In this document: one piece after another, positions 55,965 to 59,867 of the stretch
Position numbering within the stretch: position 1 is the stretch's first letter
How the letters are laid out: each line of letters begins with the position of its first letter
DNA from: a virus
Virus record (IMG/VR): IMGVR_UViG_3300029267_004697
Coordinates: 1 to 59,867 of that record
Direction: 5' to 3' (one strand)
DNA: 59,867 nucleotides
The notes under the pieces: model-generated
What the model was told of the DNA's origin: nothing
Databases searched by the model: none
The model's input: the letters and a program-made list of their open reading frames with translations, nothing else
Position numbers and translations under genes: made by a program

Positions 55965-56262
55965 CTTCTTTGCCCCCTTTTATCACTTTTAAAGGAAATA
56001 ACATCTTAGTACTAGATCTATTGTCTATTTTGATTAAAGCACATGGTGGCCAGTTAAATCCTATATCTTCTAAGCCAACAATATTATCAACGCAAGCATC
56101 ATGTGTTTTATCTAGGTATCTCACCACACACACTTTACCAACATGTCTGTCCATTCCCGGCGCCCATGAATCCTCGGCTTCAGCTTCCCACTGGAGCAAT
56201 CTAGCTTCTGAAGGTTTTCTGATCAAAACTAAATCACCACGTTTTAAACAGCTATTTTCCAT
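55954..56262 (-). CDS. Small barrel-like protein with C-terminal LFP motif
   Basis: A 102-residue protein starting MENSCLKRGDLVLIRKPSE behind TAGGAG; the longer frame upstream lacks a site. It has SWAPGMDRHVGKVCVV and ends TKMLFPLKVIKGG. Paralogue of 55647. Confidence 0.68.
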   Translation of the reverse strand: MENSCLKRGDLVLIRKPSEARLLQWEAEAEDSWAPGMDRHVGKVCVVRYLDKTHDACVDNIVGLEDIGFNWPPCALIKIDNRSSTKMLFPLKVIKGGKEDGS

Positions 56263-56427
56263 ATGTACTCCTAAACTAGTTGAAAATACTATAAGTTTAC
56301 TTATTTTTTGTTTGACCTTACGATCAAGCACTAGTAGGGTGGCACCACTCACATAAAAACTTTTCAACCAGGGCTTGGTTTGACAGCCTCTTGGCTAAGT
56401 TTAAAGAGTGGAAGTGACTTCTAATCA

Positions 56428-56613
56428 CTACCAGTTTATAGTTGGAGCATGCTCAGATTCGCTATCTTCAGCCTTTTCTTGAAGAATATCAACAAGTTCT
56501 TCACAGGTAATAATAGCGTCTTCCTTGCCGCTAAACCGAAAAACCTCCTCCAACAAAATATTTCCGTTTCTCTCCTCTTCGAGAATAATACTTACTTTAT
56601 AATTTTTATCCAT
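56428..56613 (-). CDS. Small hypothetical protein
   Basis: A 61-residue acidic protein starting MDKNYKVSIILEEERNGNI behind AGGAGGAAAGG. No family recognised. The 165 bases to its left (56263-56427) hold nothing I can identify. Confidence 0.6.
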   Translation of the reverse strand: MDKNYKVSIILEEERNGNILLEEVFRFSGKEDAIITCEELVDILQEKAEDSESEHAPTINW

Positions 56614-56677
56614 TTTTCCTTTCCTCCTACATTTGAATAAAAAAGAGGTGGAGATCAATTGATCTCCACCTCAAACT

Positions 56678-56866
56678 TTAGATGGCACCTGGACGGGGAC
56701 CCGGGCGGAGCAGGAGGTCCTCATCGCTCTCTTCTATGAGAGCTCCGGTTTCCCAATATTGCTCCAAGTCTTCGTAACTAATATTTCCAGGACAGTCGAG
56801 CGCGTCCCGGAGGCTGGCCCGCTCTCCGGGTAAATCCGGTAAACATCCTAAATATTGTATTTCCAT
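56678..56866 (-). CDS. Small acidic hypothetical protein
   Basis: A 62-residue protein starting MEIQYLGCLPDLPGERASL behind GAGGAGGGG. It is the first gene of the leftward run. Its DNA is richer in GC than its neighbours. Confidence 0.6.
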   Translation of the reverse strand: MEIQYLGCLPDLPGERASLRDALDCPGNISYEDLEQYWETGALIEESDEDLLLRPGPRPGAI

Positions 56867-56919
56867 ATCCCCTCCTCACTGTTTGAAAGAAGAGATAATC
56901 TCTTCATTCACTATTTTTA

Positions 56920-56943
56920 CTTATACCACTTTTATGGTATAAG
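56920..56943. promoter_or_regulatory. Divergent pair of TGGTATAAG promoters
   Basis: TGGTATAAG on the minus strand (56920-56928) and again on the plus strand (56935-56943), separated by six bases. They face away from each other toward the leftward and rightward genes. Confidence 0.7.
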
Positions 56944-56990
56944 TGAATTTAATTAGTATAGAATTTAACTTTTTTAACAAGGAGGACATC

Positions 56991-57218
56991 ATGATAAAAG
57001 AAGTATTCGAATGTGATTATTGTGGAAGGGAAATTCAAGATTTATAGAATGAAAGCGGGTGGACAGCAATAGAAGACTTTGATAACCTAACTATCACTTA
57101 TACTATGGGCAGGAATGCTGACGGATTACCAAGAACTAAAAGTCACAAAGTCCAATCGGACTCACTACACTTTTGTTCTACTGATTGCCTAGCAAACTTT
57201 ATTAAGGAAGGAAAATAA
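56991..57218 (+). pseudogene. Zinc-binding protein gene interrupted by an in-frame TAG
   Basis: From ATG 56991, behind AAGGAGG, the frame reads FECDYCGREIQDL, TAG at 57045-57047, then continues without break to HFCSTDCLANFIKEGK and TAA. The two Cys pairs only make one zinc site if both hal­ves are joined. Many genes here end in TAG, so the codon is not reassigned. Either the gene is broken or TAG is read through. Confidence 0.6.
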
Positions 57219-57237
57219 CATAGGAGGGAGGAATGTA

Positions 57238-57441
57238 ATGGAAGAAGACAGAGAATGTCCTGGATGTGGTGAAGTTGTAGATAATGCTTATTTGTATTGT
57301 CCATTTTGTGGATTTGAGCTTTTGGTAAAGCACCGGTGTAAAGCTGATAACGACGTTACCATAATGTATCCGTCGGGATATATTTATTGCCCCCTTTGTG
57401 GTGGGTGCCTTCGAGATAATGATTCGTCGTTTGGAAACTAA
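57238..57441 (+). CDS. Small double zinc-ribbon protein
   Basis: A 67-residue protein with CPGCG, CPFCG, C and CPLCGGC, two zinc sites. GGAGGGAGG precedes the ATG. Probably a nucleic-acid or protein adaptor; role unknown. Confidence 0.75.
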   Translation: MEEDRECPGCGEVVDNAYLYCPFCGFELLVKHRCKADNDVTIMYPSGYIYCPLCGGCLRDNDSSFGN

Positions 57442-57488
57442 AATGGAGGAACAATGGAACAAACAATAATAGAGAAAGGAGAATGTGA

Positions 57489-57779
57489 ATGACTATTAAC
57501 GAAGCATTAGTGCTTGTAAAGGCACTCCGTGGTAGGATGAACGAGCTCAGAGAAATTAGGAATGTATCCCTAGTTTCTAGAAGGTATCTAGCTGGAGAAG
57601 AAATGCGAGAAGTAGTCGAGCCCAGATATGACATGAAAACGTTGGATAAAATGATCGTAAGAATCGAGAACTTCCTTCTGAAGCTTGATGCTAAGATCAA
57701 ACAGACCAACGCCTTGACAATGCTGGATGGAGTATCTGAAGAGGAAGCAGAAAAACTGATGGAGCCGATCGAAGATTAG
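57489..57779 (+). CDS. Hypothetical coiled-coil protein
   Basis: A 96-residue helical protein (ALRGRMNELREIRNVS, DKMIVRIENFLLKLDAKI). AAAGGAG precedes the ATG. The following 220 bases (57780-58000) hold no gene that I can support and end near a promoter element. Confidence 0.7.
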   Translation: MTINEALVLVKALRGRMNELREIRNVSLVSRRYLAGEEMREVVEPRYDMKTLDKMIVRIENFLLKLDAKIKQTNALTMLDGVSEEEAEKLMEPIED

Positions 57780-58001
57780 TTTATAGTGGGAAGGTAGGAG
57801 TAGAGTTGTTAGAAAGAGTAAGAGCGTGGGTTAGCATACTAACTGATTGGAGTTTCTAGGGCAAACTTATAAATGACATAGAATTTGTTGTTGATTGTAG
57901 GTTGTGCCCAAATAGAACTCCTCCTTGTTGTTAGTTGTTGACATTTAGCTTCTACTTTTTCTTCAGCCTCTTTTATCTTCCCGCTTTTTTTTGCCAATGT
58001 C

Positions 58002-58010
58002 TGGTATAAG
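58002..58010 (+). promoter_or_regulatory. TGGTATAAG promoter
   Basis: TCTGGTATAAGTAAA, 32 bases before the gene at 58042. Confidence 0.6.
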
Positions 58011-58041
58011 TAAATTATCAACTACAACTTTGGGGGTTTTA

Positions 58042-58299
58042 ATGTTAAACGAGTGGGAAATATTGTCGTTTATAGCTGCAGGTTTTGAGCTTCTAGGTTT
58101 ATTACTGCTAGGTATGAAAAAGAAAATAGGATTTATTTCTAATATAGGAGGAGGATTACTATGGATACTATTTGCTTATCTAAGCAGCGAAGCTAGAGGA
58201 TTGTATCTAGTTTGTCCTACAGCGGTACTACTAAATATAAAGGGATATTTATTTTGGAGGAAGAATGAAAGCAACAGTAACTTATCTGTGTGGGTGTGA
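58042..58299 (+). CDS. Small membrane protein
   Basis: An 85-residue protein with three hydrophobic segments (FIAAGFELLGLLLLG, IGGGLLWILFAYL, LVCPTAVLLNIKGYLFW). The pattern recalls part of a PnuC-like nicotinamide transporter, but it is far shorter. I use the ATG at 58042; the longer frame would include the promoter element. Confidence 0.65.
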   Translation: MLNEWEILSFIAAGFELLGLLLLGMKKKIGFISNIGGGLLWILFAYLSSEARGLYLVCPTAVLLNIKGYLFWRKNESNSNLSVWV

Positions 58300-58621
58300 A
58301 GTCACAGCTTCAATAGATCAGATATTACCTAGCTGCTCTCTTCACGGTAAGCCTATACTAAAATTTATCTACGAAGGAAAACCTATTACACTGCAGGAAG
58401 CATATAGGTTAGCTCTAAAAAACAGTGTAGATTCTGATAAAATGATTGGTAGTGATACTGTGTTTACTAGTCAACCCTCACTTGAAAAACTATTAGTTAA
58501 GCTTGAAGAGTGCGGTTCTATTATTAAGGATTTATTTGAGGAACTAGTAGCAATCGAAAGACGGGTAAGAAAATTAGAGATAACTCAAATTAAACTAACT
58601 AAGGAGGTAAATGATGTCTAG
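58265..58621 (+). CDS. Hypothetical protein with C-terminal coiled coil
   Basis: A 118-residue protein. CGCEVTASIDQILPSC at the start may bind metal, and the last 45 residues form a coiled coil (LFEELVAIERRVRKLE). AGGAAG is upstream within the previous gene. Confidence 0.68.
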   Translation: MKATVTYLCGCEVTASIDQILPSCSLHGKPILKFIYEGKPITLQEAYRLALKNSVDSDKMIGSDTVFTSQPSLEKLLVKLEECGSIIKDLFEELVAIERRVRKLEITQIKLTKEVNDV

Positions 58622-58829
58622 AATAAAATGCAAGTTTTGTTATAATTATAATCCGGACTCAAAGAAATGCTTGATTAAGAAAACTACAGTGAGGTTAAAT
58701 AAAAGCAGGAAATGTGAGTATTATAGAGAGGATGCTGTAGCAATAATGGAAAGATTGAATTCATTAGAAGCTACAGCTAGACGTTCTCCCACAACGTTTG
58801 TAAATTTAGAAATAACTGACGTAGTATAA
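58614..58829 (+). CDS. Small Cys-containing protein
   Basis: A 71-residue protein with CKFCYNYNPDSKKC and a later C, a likely zinc site, then a helix. AAGGAGG suits either of the two adjacent ATG codons (58611, 58614). Confidence 0.65.
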   Translation: MSRIKCKFCYNYNPDSKKCLIKKTTVRLNKSRKCEYYREDAVAIMERLNSLEATARRSPTTFVNLEITDVV

Positions 58830-58841
58830 GGAAAGTGAATA

Positions 58842-59000
58842 ATGGAAAATTGTATCATGAAAGAAAAGGTTAAAGTTAAGCAAAGAAAGGTTTGGGCTAA
58901 GCCAAGCAAAATAATAAAAAGCAAAAAAGAAAAGTTAATGGAAAAACCAAGAAGAAAAGAAGCGTTGAGAAAAGAAATGAAAGGAGAAAATGGTGAATGA
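58842..59000 (+). CDS. Small very basic protein
   Basis: A 52-residue frame, over 40 percent Lys/Arg (KEKVKVKQRKVWAKPSK). AAGGAAAG precedes the ATG; the end overlaps the next start by 11 bases. It could bind nucleic acid. Confidence 0.55.
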   Translation: MENCIMKEKVKVKQRKVWAKPSKIIKSKKEKLMEKPRRKEALRKEMKGENGE

Positions 59001-59229
59001 GGCAATCACTAGTAAAGAAGCTGGAAAATTCCACGAGGTTTCTATCCTATTTTCGAAAGAGCATGTTGCTGAGATAGTGAGCAAGTTTAGAACAGATACT
59101 GGGGTAGAGGAGTACGATAGAAGCGACGGGGAAATCCTCGAAGCTTTTATCTTTGACTTAGTAGAGAAGTGTGCCAATGTCGGTTTTATTGACAACACTG
59201 CAATAATGAAGACTTTGTTTTCAAACTAA
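58990..59229 (+). CDS. Small hypothetical protein
   Basis: A 79-residue helical protein (MVNEAITSKEAGKFHEVS). AAAGGAG lies just upstream. No family recognised. Confidence 0.6.
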   Translation: MVNEAITSKEAGKFHEVSILFSKEHVAEIVSKFRTDTGVEEYDRSDGEILEAFIFDLVEKCANVGFIDNTAIMKTLFSN

Positions 59230-59246
59230 AGAAAGGAGAAATGGTG

Positions 59247-59720
59247 ATGAGGAAAACTTTCCTAGCGTTGTTAGTAGCTCTGGTTCTAGTGTTGGGGGTA
59301 GGTCCGCTATATGCTGATGAAGCTGCCGAAGCAGTTACAGGAACTGTTTTAGCTGAGGAAGATACTGGGGTTGTAGAAGCAAGGGAGTCTAAGTTTGGAG
59401 CTTGTAACGAAGACGGAACTATTTGTGCAGGCCCTTCAGCCTCAATCTTTGTCGGGCAGTACAACTGGAGCAACGATGAGTTTGACTTCGGGATGATTCC
59501 TGGTGTAGGCTATGGAATTAGCATTAAGACTAGTCCATTAGTGGACGTTGGTGCTGCCGTCTACGTGGCTACCAAAGTTGATGACCCACAAGCAGTTGAT
59601 GCTATTCTAGTCATATCATACATGGAGTATGTTCGAGCTGGCATCGGGTTTCAAAAGACAGAGGGCTTAGACGTAAACGGAATATTTGTGTTCGGTATAG
59701 GTGCGGATTTGTTTCAATAA
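59247..59720 (+). CDS. Exported protein, beta-barrel-like
   Basis: A 157-residue protein with a signal peptide (MRKTFLALLVALVLVLGVG, cleavage near LYA-D). The mature part alternates polar and hydrophobic residues in strands (GYGISIKT, VDVGAAVYVATKV) and ends in GIGADLFQ with terminal aromatic, as in outer-membrane or periplasmic beta proteins. ATG 59247 is better spaced from AAAGGAG than 59241. If outer-membrane, the host would be Gram-negative. Confidence 0.68.
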   Translation: MRKTFLALLVALVLVLGVGPLYADEAAEAVTGTVLAEEDTGVVEARESKFGACNEDGTICAGPSASIFVGQYNWSNDEFDFGMIPGVGYGISIKTSPLVDVGAAVYVATKVDDPQAVDAILVISYMEYVRAGIGFQKTEGLDVNGIFVFGIGADLFQ

Positions 59721-59732
59721 TCTAAACGAGAA

Positions 59733-59809
59733 AGTGGTGTAGACTAAACTGGGCCTAAGTCGCCTGAGAACTTTGCTCAGGAATGTGGGTTCGACTCCCG
59801 CCGCCACTT
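59733..59809 (+). tRNA. tRNA-like gene with enlarged anticodon loop
   Basis: Acceptor AGTGGTG pairs with CGCCACT, T8-A9, D stem GACT/AGTC, anticodon stem CCTGA/TCAGG, T arm GTGGG-TTCGACT-CCCGC. The anticodon stem encloses nine bases (GAACTTTGC) or, with one more pair, seven (AACTTTG). No T33 is in the usual place, so the isotype is not clear; CTT (Lys) or TTG (Gln) are possible. CCA not encoded. Confidence 0.65.
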
Positions 59810-59843
59810 TCTTTTCTAAAATCTTAATTACTAGGAGGGAGCT

Positions 59844-59867
59844 GTGGAAAAATTTGTGGAGTTTGAA
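59844..59867 (+). CDS. Start of a gene cut by the window end
   Basis: GTG behind TAGGAGGGA opens a frame MEKFVEFE that runs off the window. Confidence 0.5.

Noticed and set aside
57839-58021. 60-residue leftward frame
   Set aside because: Starts within the next gene's promoter region, no binding site, opposite to both neighbours.

Overview
This window is part of the genome of a large tailed bacteriophage. It has no usable host marker genes, genes are tightly packed with overlapping starts, most genes have strong AGGAGG-type ribosome binding sites, and it carries a capsid/packaging block, phage tRNAs, a phage sigma factor and many small unknown genes. It looks like a slice of a bigger genome: both ends cut through genes, and I found no portal, DNA polymerase, integrase or lysis gene. 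The host cannot be named from sequence alone.

Layout. (1) 1-13.7 kb, rightward: end of a spike-like baseplate protein, a large unknown protein, the large terminase (with an intein inside its Walker A motif), a long run of small proteins, a capsid maturation protease, an acidic scaffold-like protein, a decoration-like protein and the major capsid protein. Many of the small proteins share a short terminal peptide around D-R-I-Y-K-x-A and a Gly-rich hydrophobic segment with a basic tail. (2) 13.9-22.1 kb, leftward: an RNA ligase, a Nudix hydrolase, an ATP-grasp-like and a ParB-like protein, and five tRNA genes (Ala, Gly, Lys, Thr, Leu). The Thr gene is split by a group I intron that encodes an HNH endonuclease. 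(3) 22.3-26.7 kb, rightward: zinc-ribbon proteins, tRNA-Arg, neck/connector-like proteins, a J-domain protein and a kinase-like protein that carry versions of the same terminal peptide. (4) 27.0-29.4 kb: an operon ending in a KhpA-like KH protein followed by six tandem structured RNA elements and a terminator. (5) 29.4-34.9 kb: tail-completion-like protein, SNF2-type helicase, sigma-70 factor, a repeat protein, a short TROVE (Ro60-like) protein followed directly by a promoter and a structured small RNA, and a SLOG-fold protein. (6) 35-43.6 kb: an accessory region with several short-period repeat proteins, a DUF1566 protein, a metallophosphoesterase and a set of small proteins sharing an LFP motif near the C-terminus. 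(7) 43.7-56.9 kb, mostly leftward: two more small-RNA candidates, a tagged zinc metalloprotease, and many small accessory genes, some with a shared leader sequence. (8) 57-59.9 kb, rightward: small genes and an atypical tRNA.

How it fits together (inference). The tagged small proteins cluster with the capsid protease and scaffold, and enzymes elsewhere (zincin, kinase-like, J-domain) carry the same tag. This fits a set of proteins packaged in the head and delivered with the DNA. A second theme is RNA: KH protein plus six-element RNA array, TROVE protein plus Y-RNA-like gene, RNA ligase, tRNAs, and several promoter-terminator small RNA units driven by a recurring TGGTATAAG element. The tRNAs for Leu (TAG) and Arg (TCT) match the heavy use of CTA and AGA/AGG codons in the core genes.
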